Source of the DNA: Narthecium ossifragum
Lineage: Eukaryota; Streptophyta; Magnoliopsida; Dioscoreales; Nartheciaceae
Assembly: GCA_963920575.1 (NCBI GenBank)
Contig: OY986964.1
Span: forward strand, 19,511,395-19,575,394
Direction: 5' to 3'
DNA: 64,000 nucleotides
The number at the start of each line of letters is the position of its first letter. Positions within the stretch are counted from its first letter, which is position 1. Under the pieces are notes generated by a model. It worked only from the letters and a program-made list of their open reading frames with translations, was not told the DNA's origin and did no database searches. The position numbers and the translations under genes are program-made. Below are positions 1 through 10,244 of the stretch, in pieces.

Positions 1-1236
1 GTCGGCCCGAGGTGGTGAACAGTAAAACAGGCCAAGGAGCTACTACAGTGGTAACCCCACCAACTACAGCAAGTCCACCAAAAGACAGCATGTTACTGGA
101 AGCAACCTCGACAAATAAGACTAACAATACAACATGCTATCTAAACATCCCGGGAGTCGTCACTCTCCCGGTTCACCACTATCCCTCATTATGGGGCTAA
201 CATGCTAAATGATATGTACCAGTTTATAAAGCGGTAAAGAAAACCGCATATGCGAAGCCCCGTGGGAAAACCCATTGAAAATGCCTCTCAGCCACCAAAG
301 AGATCGATCTCTCTATCAGAGAAGATCGATCTTCTTAGTACTTGGGAAGCCTCATCCCAGTCAACAGAAAGAGATCGATCTTCTCCACCAGAAGGATCGA
401 TCTTCTTCGTGACTCGGACCCCGCCCATGCCAGCTAAGCAAGGATCGATCTTCTCCATCAGAAGGATCGATCCCGCTCGGGTTGGGCATGACGTCCCACA
501 AATGATCGATCTTTCCTTAAGAAAGATCGATCCGAATGGGTTCCCCGGCGGAACGCCGGCGAGAAATACCGTCGAAAAACTCCACCAAATCTCACAAAAC
601 CTTGGGATATGGTAGTACGAAGGACCACGAGTACAAAACCAAAGATATCATTGAAAATAAATGTGTATATAATCAGATCTCAGCAAAACAATCCACAATT
701 AAACTTAAAGCTCACAAATCCAGAAAAACAAGTAGATAGGATCCCTACCTAGATTAGAGCAGCTTCAATCCCAGCTGCTAAGCCTTGGATCGTCCTCAAT
801 CTCCTTCAAATCTAACCGGATCTCAACTCAAGAACACGGATTTGAAAAAAAGTCAAAGAAGAGGGTTTCGATCGTTCTATAAACGGACGAACCGCCTTAT
901 AAGAGATCGATCTCTTCTCAAAAAGAGATTGATCTTTCATGACGAACCGACTTAACATTCTGGCACAAAAAGATCAATCTCCTTAGCAAGGGAAGATCGA
1001 TCCCCTTTTCCCGGAAAGTTCAACTTGGGCTAAAACATAAGCCCAAGTCAGGATCGTTCGATCTCGGGTCCATGTAATCATTCTAATCAAGCATTTACAA
1101 AAACACGGTCAGTGTGTGCACACGCGAGTGTGAAACAAACCGACAAGACACAATTTACTAAATTGCCCTTGCGGTCCACAACGAGCCACGGGCCCGACCC
1201 AGACGGTTGACTCAGGAGTGGAGGGGTAGGTTCTCA
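1..1236 (-). mobile_element. Partial LTR (N), chromovirus-type family
   Basis: Minus-strand LTR cut by the window start. Read on the minus strand it begins near 1236 with TGAGAACC and then shares a block with other LTRs here: a 'cacacgcg..gcacacac' block and a 'ggcaatttagtaaatt' block also seen in the solo LTR at 1410 and in L at 45583. Its far part (about 1-130) resembles K near 57340-57480. It carries paired GATCGATC sites. No coding sequence. The exact 5' end is uncertain because no TSD partner is visible. Confidence 0.65.
290..1065. repeat. GATCGATC pair array in LTR N
   Basis: Repeated GATCGATC octamers in pairs, for example around 303/325, 374/396, 444/466 and 504/525. Spacers of 13-14 bp give a 21-22 bp centre-to-centre distance. 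Several spacers are themselves inverted repeats (TTCTccatcaGAAG). A looser set lies at 900-1065. The same architecture recurs in Athila LTRs further along. Confidence 0.8.
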
Positions 1237-1409
1237 TTGTTACCCATCACCGCCTGTCGCCACCTCTCCGGCCGCCCTCATCCCTCCAAACCAACACCCT
1301 AACCTCTGTGAACCTTCCACCTCTTCATTCCCGTCCTCTTCCATCGAAACCTTCTCCTCCGACGCCGGTGAACCCCTCGGCCATCGTCGACACCTTCATC
1401 CACGGCCGC
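1237..1409. other. Unassigned C-rich stretch
   Basis: Pyrimidine- and GC-rich sequence between LTR N and the solo LTR at 1410. It continues after the solo LTR at 2474. It shares a short string (CGACGCCGGTGAACCC) with the Reina-type LTR near 7037, so it may be remnant LTR leader. No ORF of credible length and no recognised gene. Confidence 0.4.
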
Positions 1410-2468
1410 TGTGAGGACCTGTCCCTCTACCCCTGTGGCTCGTTGTAGACCGCAAGGGCAATTTGGTAAATTGCGCCTTATTGGTTTGTTTCAGACCCGC
1501 GTGTGCACACACTGGCCTTGTATGTATTAGTGTTTGTTTAGAACGGCTAGGTCGACCCGGGATCGGAAGATCCCAGCTCGGGGGCGCGGAAGCTTGCCTT
1601 TGGGCAGCTAACGACCCTTGAGCGATCGATCGCTCCTTGGGACGATCGATCGGACTCGATCCGACTTGGTGTTGGGATCGAGCCAGGGCGCGAGCGATCG
1701 ATCGCTCCTTGGAGCGACCGATCGGAATCGCGTCGGTGGCTTTTCTGCTTCGCGAGGACGGCCACCGCTGGCCGTCGTTCTCCTCTGTCAGAGGGGGGGG
1801 AGGACTTTCCCTCCCCTCCCCTCACTTTTCCCCCTTTTTCCCGGCTTTCCCCTCCCCCTTTCCCCTCTTTTCTTCCCCTCCTCTTCCTCCTTCTCCTCTC
1901 TTTCTTCTTCCTTCTTTCTTTCTCTCCCGAAGCTCTGCTTCTTCCCCTGTTCCGGCAGCCAAGCTTCATCTCCTCCATTCTCCCTTCTCCGGCCATCTTT
2001 TCCGGCGTTCTAAGGCTCGTTGGATTCGTGACAACGAGAGGAAGATCCCTGAAGAGGTTTGGAGGCTTGTTGTTGATCAAATCGCGGGGAATCAGCCGAG
2101 GAAAGTGCAGCTAGGTAGGGTTATACCTACTGTGTTCATTTCGGGTTTTCTTGAGATCTAGCCGTTGGATCTTGTTGATCCTTGCTTTGTTGGATTCCTT
2201 GTACCGGTTAGAATTACTGATTTAAGTTTCATGTTAATCAGTTGAGATTTGAGTAGGTTTTATGCAAGATTAGTCTCGGATTTCTGGTTTTCTGCTGTTC
2301 TTGAGAAACAGCCGGCTTGCGGCGAGTTTTCCGGCCGGCGAGTACATGATCATGGCTTTTCATAAACATAAGAGTTGTACATCTACTCGCCAGCTTTGTT
2401 TTCCACGTTTTGTAGGTCCGGTTCGCGTCGCCCGGCCCGGTTGGGCTTTCACGGGTCGGGGCGCGACA
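1410..2468 (+). mobile_element. Solo LTR, TSD GCCGC
   Basis: Starts TGTGAGGACC and ends GGGCGCGACA. It is flanked by the perfect 5-bp direct repeat GCCGC (1405-1409 and 2469-2473), with no internal region, so it is a solo LTR. Its end matches the reverse complement of K's start at 46864, so it belongs to the K family. It holds four or five GATCG(ATC) palindromes at 1620-1722 followed by a long C/T-rich leader. Overlapping ORFs in the leader (1618-2161) are composition artefacts. Confidence 0.92.
1620..1722. repeat. GATCGATC cluster in solo LTR
   Basis: GAGCGATCGATCGCTC followed 20 bp later (centre to centre) by ACGATCGATCGG, then a second diverged pair near 1693-1715. The arrangement resembles that in LTR N and the Athila LTRs, with a slightly shorter spacing. 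Confidence 0.75.
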
Positions 2469-2473
2469 GCCGC

Positions 2474-3060
2474 CCACTACCCTGAAACCCCTCCAGAACC
2501 TTCCTCTGGCCACCACAAAGTTTCAACCACAATCAAAACTCTTGCTTGTCGACTAGATCATCGGCTTCAACCTCTGACAAAACCACTTCTCCGGCCACCT
2601 TCAATCCTTCGTCTGGAAGCTCAATTCATCAATCAAACACCATAGGACAGTTCCCCATGCTTTCACGATCCTTCCTACCTCCATTGATGTCTGGATCGCC
2701 GGAACCCACTTCCGACTTTCCTTAACCGTGCCGGCCACCTCTAATCTCCCACCTGGAAGCCTCTATTCCACGATCAGACTACATAGATGAGTTCACCAGG
2801 CCACCATGATTCTTCTTGTACCTTCCACATCCTATGACGATGACGTTTCACCGTTGATCCATCGCCAATGAGCTTTCAGCCGTTTGATTCTTCTTGGACG
2901 TGATCTAGGTGTTCCAAAGCTCATATTTTTGATCTGAGGGTACAGATCGTCGATCAGGACCATAATAAGCAATCTAGGCCATCCAGATCATTCAAAGCAT
3001 TCACAAGTGTTCACTTTTCTATTTCTCCACCAATTTCACATCCGATCTCGCCGCGGGGGG
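2474..3060. other. Unassigned stretch
   Basis: Continuation of the C-rich sequence at 1237-1409, passing into mixed sequence that ends with a GC-rich block near 3050. No RNA gene, TSD or protein homology was recognised. It may be the upstream internal part of element G or a decayed LTR. Confidence 0.35.
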
Positions 3061-4734
3061 CGGCCGACTATAGATGGGATGGATATTTACACGAATGATG
3101 AATAATTTAGTGCTCTACTTGGATGAATTGATGTGTTGTTATGATGTGCCCTCATTTAATGCTTCCCTATTTATATTTTATTTTGTGGAATGATTGTTTG
3201 TACATAGGAAATACCAAAGAAACTTTGCCAAAATGTTTCATGTATTTAGTGCCTTTGATATTTTTCTAGAAAATTTCTTCGCTATTTTTCTTCATCTTTT
3301 GGAAAGGTACTTCTTTTATTGGCATGGTTAAATATTTCGATTCTGATCAGATAGGGTTGTGTATACTTTTTTCGGGAAGTTTCCATTCTTTGTACCTCTT
3401 ATTTTGGTTTATAATTGAAATATTTCTATGTGCTTCACTTGTTTAGTCTTGAGGTACATGACGTCATTGGCAGGATATAATGCATTGTTATTAGCGGAGA
3501 ATTGCTAAACTTAAATTTGACGAGAGAGACATCTATTTTTGGGGCCTTCATTATGGTTATCTCTACCTTTTATTCTTTACTTTATTTTTATGACTTAGCG
3601 TATGTAATTGGGGAGAATTATATTTAAGTTGGGGGTAGCATTCATAAATTTCATCCTCATATATTTTTCTGATAACCGATATTATACACCCTTGAGTGAT
3701 GTCATGAGAGTGAAATTATGATATTTATTGATGAGAGATGCTTGATTTAGAAACATATTTTATGATTTACTCTGATTCTCATATGTAATATAAGAGATAG
3801 CTAAATTTTTGCTATGCATGATATTATTTCTATACTTCAACACTTTTGCCATGAATTAAGGATGACTTGACTTATCCTAATGCACATGTTCACTTTCACA
3901 TGTTGATGAGTTGAGATTAGATTCTAAGCATGATACTATGATAAATTTATGGTATTATGCTATGTTACATGAATTTAGTGCCATTGAAAAAAAGAAGAGC
4001 TTTATATGCAAAAAGGTTTTCAAACTTAGTAACCGAGCAAGGTGCATAACAAGGTGTGTTGTCTGCGTAAAACAGTTGAAATTGCTGAAAGAATGACTAG
4101 TTATGATTTGTAGCCTTCATGGTTTGAGCATTAGAGTCTGAAGGGTGTTCTATACTTAGTGCCCTAAAACCGTCTAGTTTGGGAGTCACTAGCTTGAACC
4201 TCGTTGCAGGGACCATGAAGAAAGCTTAAGAAATTATAACATTGCACATGTCATATATGGAAAAAATGAAAAAAATGAGATTGCAAATTGGTGAATAAAA
4301 ATATGTACTTGGCCAATTTTGTTATTCTTGAATGGTTGAAATGTTTGGATATAATTGATACTTTGAGACATGTGGAATCCTTTTCACACACTTGGATTGT
4401 TGGAGTTGTTCTTAATTGTGATTAAATATGTTGAAGTGTTGGAAAGGTGTTTGTCATTCATTAATTTGCTATTGTTATATCTTGCTATGGGTAGAAGAAT
4501 AAATTCATGGGTATGATATCTATTTCATACATTAGAGTTGATGAATAATATGATTGATTTCTAATGTCATATTCAAGGGGATGTATAGATGTTTGTGGGT
4601 GTCATCCCTGAAAACCCTCAGGAGACTATAACTCCTCCACTGGGGTAACCCAAGGGTTTAAAGGCTTGTTGCACATGTTAAGTGCAATCGTGAGATCTAC
4701 AAAAGTGGGTAGTTAGATTTATTGTTTTTTTTTA
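3061..4734 (+). mobile_element. Athila-type element G, 3' internal region
   Basis: AT-rich non-coding region collinear with 39880-43860 of element D. Both contain an internal polypurine-like block (TAAGTTGGGGGTAG at about 3628 here), an AGTAACCGAGCAAGGTGC motif (4028 here) and the block 'aggagactataactcctcc' (4620). It is interrupted at 4735 by a MULE and resumes at 8151. No gag or pol of G is visible, so its 5' part is lost or replaced. The small ORF at 3911-4096 is unconvincing. Confidence 0.75.
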
Positions 4735-4926
4735 GGCCAAAAAGCAGTTTGGTACCCTGTAGTTTCCATATTTTGCAGTTTAGTACCACGTACTTTTAAA
4801 ATAATAAAAACATAACCCAAGTTACAATAGTGTGCATTTTAGTACCAGCCAGCTAACTCCGTTAATGACATTTGACGGAAAATCATTTTTTATGTTAATT
4901 TTGACCGGATTAATCGATTTTGACCG
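4735..4926 (+). repeat. Left terminal inverted repeat of Pack-MULE
   Basis: About 190 bp. It pairs with 7953-8141 with scattered mismatches. Shared landmarks are GGTACCCTGTAGTTTC, TGCAGTTTAGTACCACGTA, GCTAACTCCGTTA and TTTGACGGAAAAT. Confidence 0.92.
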
Positions 4927-5012
4927 GAAAATTATTTTTTTTAATGGCACTTTCATCTTCTCTCCTTCCCCGTTCCTTCCTCTCCTCCTTCCCCGTTCCT
5001 TCCTTCTCTCCC

Positions 5013-5528
5013 GAGTCCCTCCTCATCACTCCTGGCCAGACAACCAACGTCCTAGTCAGAGCCAATCGAGCCGCCGGAAGGTACTTCATGGCCGTCCGCG
5101 CCTTCAACGACGTCCCGATCCCGGTCGACAACAAGACCGCCACCGCCATCCTCCATTACAAAGGCGTGCCGACCACCGTGATGCCGGTCCTCCCCAAGCT
5201 CCCTGCGCCAAATGACACGACCTTCGTCAACAGCTACCTCGACCAGCTTAAGAGTCTCAACACTCCCCGGTATCCGGCCAACGTGCCGCTCACCGTCGAC
5301 CGACACCTCTTCTACACTGTCGGACTCGGCATGAATCCATGCCCGACGTGCCAGAATGGCACCAGACTGACCGCATCACTGAACAACATCACCTTTGTGA
5401 TGCCTAAGATTGGATTGCTCCAAGCTCACTACTTCAACATCAAGGGAGTGTTCCGGCTAGACTTCCCGGACAAGCCGGAGGCGTCATTCAACTTCACTAC
5501 TTCAACATCAATGCCCTATTATATATGA
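5013..5528 (+). pseudogene. Laccase fragment (second cupredoxin domain)
   Basis: A single open frame of about 170 codons matches the middle of plant laccases (multicopper oxidases acting on monolignols in the cell wall). Landmarks in order are LLITPGQTTNVLVRA, AGRYFMAVRAF, ATAILHY, PRYPANVPLTVDRHLFYTVG, then CPTCQNGTRL and HYFNIKGVFRLDFPDKPEASFNFT. The N-terminal domain and the C-terminal copper-binding HxH motifs are absent, so it cannot be an active oxidase. Homology stops at FNFT and the frame closes about ten codons later after an 18-bp repeat of internal sequence. Codon use is strongly GC3-rich, unlike the surrounding AT-rich transposons. It is one captured exon inside the Pack-MULE. Confidence 0.9.
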
Positions 5529-5665
5529 GCAAAGGACGTGTCTGGAGAAATCTGGAAGCGCCTCGAGGAGTCTCTCGCTTCCTTTAAAATTTCTCAACGG
5601 ACAGACAACCTCATCATCATTCATCACCAGTGGTGGAACAGTCGTGAAGCAATCCATTCCTCGAG
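5529..5665 (+). promoter_or_regulatory. Captured 5' flank of the sHSP gene
   Basis: 137 bp between the laccase piece and the sHSP ATG. It probably carries part of the heat-shock gene's 5' UTR and proximal flank. An imperfect heat-shock-element-like run (GAGAAATCTGGAAGC) lies near 5544, but it does not show three clean alternating nGAAn/nTTCn units, so I do not claim a working promoter. Confidence 0.35.
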
Positions 5666-7916
5666 ATGGCATCGTCGGCGGCTCTCTCCAACGTAAGCTC
5701 CCTCTCCATCTCTGTGCCCACCACCTCTTCTTGGAAGAGGGGTGGCGGCGGCGGCGGTGGTGGCTATGATTGTCGTGATGGTGGTGCCCCCCTCCGGAGG
5801 CTGGTCCTGTCGCCTGTAGGGAGGTCCTTTGGGCTCACCGTCAAGGCTATGGGAGCAGCAGAGGGGAACGATAGCCTGGATCATGTCGAGAGAGCAAGCA
5901 AGATCAAGCAGCAGCTGCCCAGGAGAAGAGCTGCTGCTCAGTCTGCTGTCCCTATTGGTATTACTACTAGTGTCATATCTACTACGCCTTTCTATTTTTC
6001 TACTATATTTTGATTTTTTGAGGTAATTAAATGTTTGGCACGCTTGGAGCTCATGAATTACGGGAGTCTTAAGTCTTAACTATATGGTGTGTTCATCAGG
6101 TCTGTGGGACTGATTTCCGAGCGCGAGGACCGTCCAGCAGATGATGGACACGATGGATAGGATACTGGATGATACGAGTCGATCCGACTCGACCAACTGG
6201 ACCCGAACCCAGAAGAGGAACCAAGCTGGTTCAACCTCTTTCCTAGTTTGACTTGGACTTCCCTAGTTCAAACTAGAGTATTTAATTAGTATTTATCATT
6301 AGTCTTTTATTGAGTCCTAGTTGATTGTTAGGAATTAATTAAGAGTCCCTTTGAGTTAGGAAGTTGAGTTGAGTCAGAAACCTTATTACTTGCTAATCAA
6401 GCAAGGGGGTTTTTCTAGTGGATTAGGACTCTGTCAAGGTCTCTATAAAAGGACCTTAGTAGTTTGTATTAGGTTATGCATGAGATGAATGATTAAGAGT
6501 AGTTGATAAGTTATCATAGGAGTAGAATATCATAGGAGTAGAAGTAAAGTAGATTCCACCAAATATCCACCATAGATCCACCTTCTTCCCCGTCAGTCAT
6601 CTTCTCCGCAGCCGGCACCGCCTCCACCAGTGTTTCTCTCTCTCCCGTCACTTTCTCTCTCCTCCACGTCAGCGCCACGTCAGCCCTCTCTCCCCGTCAC
6701 CTGCCAACTCAGCATCATCTTCTCCACTTCTCTCCCGTGATCCAACCCTACCTACCGCCGGCCATACCTCCATCCAGCCTCTCCGGCCACCCCCGTCGCC
6801 ACCTAAGACCGCCAATCTCTTCCTCTACCTCCCACGACTCCGGCCAGCCCTTCCCCGCCGTCTTCCATCGCCTTCGGCGCCGTCCTCGGCGAACCCGATC
6901 TCCATCCCCATCACCGGCAAGCCGCGTCCGACCCCTATCTTACCTCCAACCCACTCTAAACCCATAGCCGGCCTCCGTAGACCCGATCCCAACCATCCCT
7001 GACCATTCCCGGCCTCCAGCCGAGCTCCTCGTCGTCCCCGACGCCGGTGAACCCAACCCCGCCGCCCTCGACCTCTAGATCCCGCCGATCTAGCCCACCT
7101 CCGACCAATCCACTCCGGTGGATCTCTTCCCCAACAACCCGCGACCCGTCCTGCCACTATCCCGACCGCCGCCGCCGCCCCTACGCCGGCGATCCACTCC
7201 GGCGATCCTCAGCCGTCGGATATTCCTCAAGCCACTTGACCAAATTGGTTCAGTCAAGTCCAGTCCGGTTCAGCCCAACCACTGATTCAGCCAGATCCAA
7301 CTAATTGAACCTGGTCCACCTGATCCAGATCAATTCAGACTTGAACCAGTCAAGTCCCATCCAATCAGGCTCAGCCAGATCCGATCCAGCTCAAGCCAGA
7401 TCCGATCCAGCTAGCCAATTCAGCCAATTGGACTCAAATCAAGTCCGATAAGGCCGATTCTGATCGATTGGAGCAGTAGAGACCCATTACGAGAGGATCA
7501 CGAGTAGACCGCTCGTAACACTGGAGGACCCCTTTGCTTATAGCACTGCGTCCGTCCCTCCTCTCATCAGTGGGGAAGAAGCCGGAGGTGGCTACAGGAG
7601 GGGGAGGACCCCGTGGGAGATCAAGGAAGGCGAAGGGGTGTACAAGATGAGGTTCGACGTGCCCGGCATGACCAGGAGGGACGTCAAGGTGTATTTGGAG
7701 GAGAGGATGCTGGTGGTGAAGGCCGAGAACGCGCTGAAAGGAAGCAAGGAAGGCGGGGAGGATGATGTTGACGAAGACGAGTGGTCGCCGCAGAGCTATG
7801 GGAAGTATAGCAGCAGGATTGCGTTGCCGGAGAATGTTGAGGTGGAGAAGATCAAGGCGGAGGTTAGGGATGGTGTGTTGTATATTACAATTCCGAAAGC
7901 CTCGCCCTCGGCCAAA
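5666..7916 (+). pseudogene. Plastid-type small heat-shock protein, disrupted
   Basis: Exon 1 (5666-5957) encodes a Ser-rich transit-like N terminus (MASSAALSNVSSLS), a glycine run and IKQQLPRRRAAAQSAVPIG. A phase-1 intron with GT..AG ends spans 5958-6099. Exon 2 resumes with LWD, an in-frame TGA (6111-6113), then FPSARTVQQMMDTMDRI, the Met-rich segment of organellar sHSPs. A solo LTR sits at 6170-7520. The frame continues from 7521 with LEDPFAYSTASVPP and an alpha-crystallin domain ending in the signature GVLYITIPK. The last residues are lost where the inverted repeat begins. The family are ATP-independent chaperones. The TGA is one C-to-T step from CGA (Arg) in a CpG. Certainly non-functional now. 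Confidence 0.93.
6170..7520 (+). mobile_element. Solo LTR, Reina-type, inside sHSP exon 2
   Basis: Starts TGATACGAGTC and ends GCTCGTAACA, flanked by the perfect 5-bp repeat CTGGA (6165-6169, 7521-7525). Both ends, the TATA region (TATAAAAGG at 6444-6452) and the downstream 'ttgtattaggtt.tgcat' match the LTR of chromovirus I (61039-61900, minus strand), so they are one family. A long C-rich leader fills 6590-7200. Removing it plus one CTGGA restores the sHSP frame at the junction. ORFs inside are artefacts. Confidence 0.95.
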
Positions 7917-7952
7917 AAGCATGGTCAAAATGGCCACATCAGCTAATTTGTA

Positions 7953-8141
7953 GTCAAAATCGATTAAATCCGGTCAAAAATAATAAAAAATTAATTTTCC
8001 GTCAAATGGACTAACGGAGTTAGCCGGTTGGTACTAAACTGCACAGTTTGGTAACTTGGAGTATTGTTTTGCTATTTTTAAACTACGTGGTACTAAACTG
8101 CAAAATCATGAAACTACAGGGTACCAAAGTGCTTTTTGGCC
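7953..8141 (-). repeat. Right terminal inverted repeat of Pack-MULE
   Basis: Reverse complement matches 4735-4926. It ends CTTTTTGGCC directly before the 9-bp TSD at 8142-8150. Confidence 0.92.
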
Positions 8142-8199
8142 TTTTTTTTATCTTTTCTTTGCTCGAGGACTAGTAAAGTGTCAATTGGGGGGGGGGGGT

Positions 8200-9586
8200 T
8201 GATTAGTAGTTGTATTTAATATTCATAATCATGATCTAAGAAAAAAGACAAGAAATGCGGCTAAAAAGATGAATTTATGTGATAAAGACCGCTTCGTCGT
8301 CCTGTCAGGAGAATACTCTCTAGAAATTCTATATAAGTCCAAATATTCTAGAAATATAGTAAATGATAGAAGACTTCAAGAGCTACAACTTTCATGTTGG
8401 AAACTTTACGAGACTCCTAATATACAACTAGAAAACTGGTCCGTTGACTTCTAATGATGGATTGATACCAGTTTTGAAAAAGATAAAGATATATAGCTGC
8501 TGGAAAATTGGTCCGTTGATGTTCAGAAGAATATTCATCAAATATTCTCGATAAGTCCAACTATTATGAAATATTCGGGATTGACAGAGGACTTCCTAAT
8601 ATACAACTTTTGTGTTGCACAAGATTTAGGATTCTGAACTGATTGGGCCCAATTGCACTTGGAATAAGACTAACAGAATTAATTCAGGAAATCCGAGTTG
8701 TAATTGAAGTCCAAGTCAACTCAAACTCTAATTTTGGGAGTTCTCCTATAAATAAGGTTATTCAATCCGAATTTCTCATATTGTTTACTATATTTGGAGA
8801 AGGAAAAAGAAGATGAGGATACGGATGGTGCCAGCTTCCTATTCCAAGTTGATGGCGTTCATCCAAAAGATGAGTTGCTAATTATTGTACTTAGGATTAA
8901 TCATGAAACCCTAGCGTAGTTTTCTATTTTCTTTGGTTTGACTCTTGTAATATTCTCAAAACATGATCCTATGAATATTGGTGTATTGTTAATAGAATTG
9001 AGGGAACAGAGTTCCTTGACATACTTTCAGTCCTACATGATTTCTATGACTGATTGTAGAGATTCATAGGATGGTTTTCATGGGATTTATGGTTGGCTAT
9101 TGAGCTAGGCTATGCTATGCTAGGATAGGTTGTGCCAAGGTCGTTAGGAGTAGTATAACTTGAAGTAATTGTAGGACCGAAGACATCTATACCAAGAAAG
9201 ATAGGCAATGTTGTTAGGAACATAAATCTTATTTTAGGGATTCATGTGAACTTATAACCATATGGTCCATAATGTTTAGAGAAGAGAACAAGATGAAAAC
9301 TAGAGAAGATTGAAGGTGATACTAGGGTGGATTGAGTAATACCTAAGTCACCTATCCATTGATTCAAATTGATCGTCTTTAATTACTTTCCTTAGATAGT
9401 TTTAGGTTAATTCAAACTTATCATCGCTTCTTTTTCTTAGGTTTTTGATTTCCAACGTTTTTCCTGTGGATCGACTCCAAACTTCACCGTTATTCTATCT
9501 AGTAGTTTAGTGATTGAATAAGGATTATAAATTTAATATTTGATTGAGTTTGTAATGTTTTAACGACACGTTTGCAACACATAGGC
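8200..9586 (+). mobile_element. 3' LTR of element G
   Basis: Preceded by a clear polypurine tract (about 12 G at 8187-8198). Starts TGATTAGTAG, related to D's LTR start TGATCAGTCAC. Collinear diverged blocks include 'gagggaacagagttccttgac' (about 9000) and the 'tttaacgacacgtttg' end (about 9560). The exact 3' end (9581 or 9586) is uncertain. A polypyrimidine tract follows at once. The ORF at 8269-8454 has no support. Confidence 0.75.
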
Positions 9587-9598
9587 AATACCAGCTAG

Positions 9599-9952
9599 TC
9601 TTATTCTTCTTCTTTTTCTTCCTCTGCATCCTCTTCCTCCTCTTCTTCCTCCCCCTCCTCTTCTTCTTCCCCTTCCTCCTCTTCCCCCTCTTCCTCTTCT
9701 TCCTCCTCTTCCTCTTCTTCCTCCTCCCCCTCCTCCTCCTCCTCCTCCTCCTCCTCTTCGTCCTCCTCCTCTTCTTCCTCGTCTTCTTCTTCCTCCTCTT
9801 CTTCTTCCTCCTCTTCTTCTTCTTCTTCTTCTTCTTCTTCTTCTTCTTCTTCTTCTTCTTCTTCTTCTTCTTCTTCTTCTTCTTCTTCTTCTTCTTCTTC
9901 TTCTTCTTCTTCTTCTTCGTCGTCCTCTTCTTATTCGTCCTCTTCTTCTTCT

Positions 9953-9987
<35 letters not shown>

Positions 9988-10244
9988 TTCCTCTTCCTCT
10001 TCTTCCTCCTCTTCTTCCTCTTCCTCTTCCTCTTCTTCCTCTTCCTCCTCTTCTTCTTCCTCTTATTCTTCTTCCTCTTCCTCTTATTCTTCCTCTTCCT
10101 CTTCTCCTCTTCCTCCTCTCCTCTTCCTCTCTTCTTCCTCTTCCTCTTCTTCCTCTTCCTCTTCTTCTTCTTCTTCTTCTTCTTCTTCTCCCTCTTCTTT
10201 TACTTCCTCTTCGTCTTCTTCCTCTTCGTCTTCCTCGCCTTCCT
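9599..10244. repeat. CTT/CCT polypyrimidine tract, piece 1
   Basis: About 645 bp almost purely pyrimidine on the plus strand, with a long uninterrupted (CTT)n core at about 9810-9920. Element A begins immediately after it. The acidic-repeat ORF on the opposite strand (10084-10446) is a translation of the repeat. Confidence 0.97.

Larger units (their letters stand above)
4735..8141. mobile_element. Pack-MULE with laccase and sHSP fragments
   Basis: Mutator-like transposon bounded by inverted repeats beginning GGCCAAAAAGCA and flanked by a 9-bp TSD, TTTTTTTTA (4726-4734 and 8142-8150). The undisturbed homologous site is visible in element D near 43800-43830 ('ttgctttaattttatattttc'), which confirms the insertion. 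No transposase is present. The cargo is a laccase exon piece (5013-5528) and a small heat-shock gene with its intron (5666-7916), both on the plus strand. Removing the later solo LTR and one TSD copy leaves about 2.05 kb, a usual Pack-MULE size. Non-autonomous; mobilisation would need a MURA-type transposase from elsewhere. Confidence 0.92.

Noticed and set aside
297..540. CRISPR-like appearance of regularly spaced palindromes
   Set aside because: Repeats are only 8-12 bp with 13-15 bp spacers, lie in plant LTRs and have no cas genes. Spacing does not fit a CRISPR array.
1547..2161. Overlapping ORFs on both strands in the solo LTR leader
   Set aside because: C/T-rich composition gives long open frames on both strands; no domain is recognisable.
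5544..5575. Heat-shock element upstream of the sHSP fragment
   Set aside because: Only one clean GAA unit plus partial matches; three alternating units are needed for a confident call.
6737..7304. Arg/Pro/Ser-rich ORFs between the sHSP halves, considered as an intron-encoded or captured gene
   Set aside because: The stretch lies inside the solo LTR defined by TG..CA ends and the CTGGA duplication.
6171..7505. ACGAGT direct repeats as the duplication flanking the sHSP insertion
   Set aside because: CTGGA with TG..CA termini matches the Reina LTR ends exactly and restores the reading frame; ACGAGT is a chance repeat.
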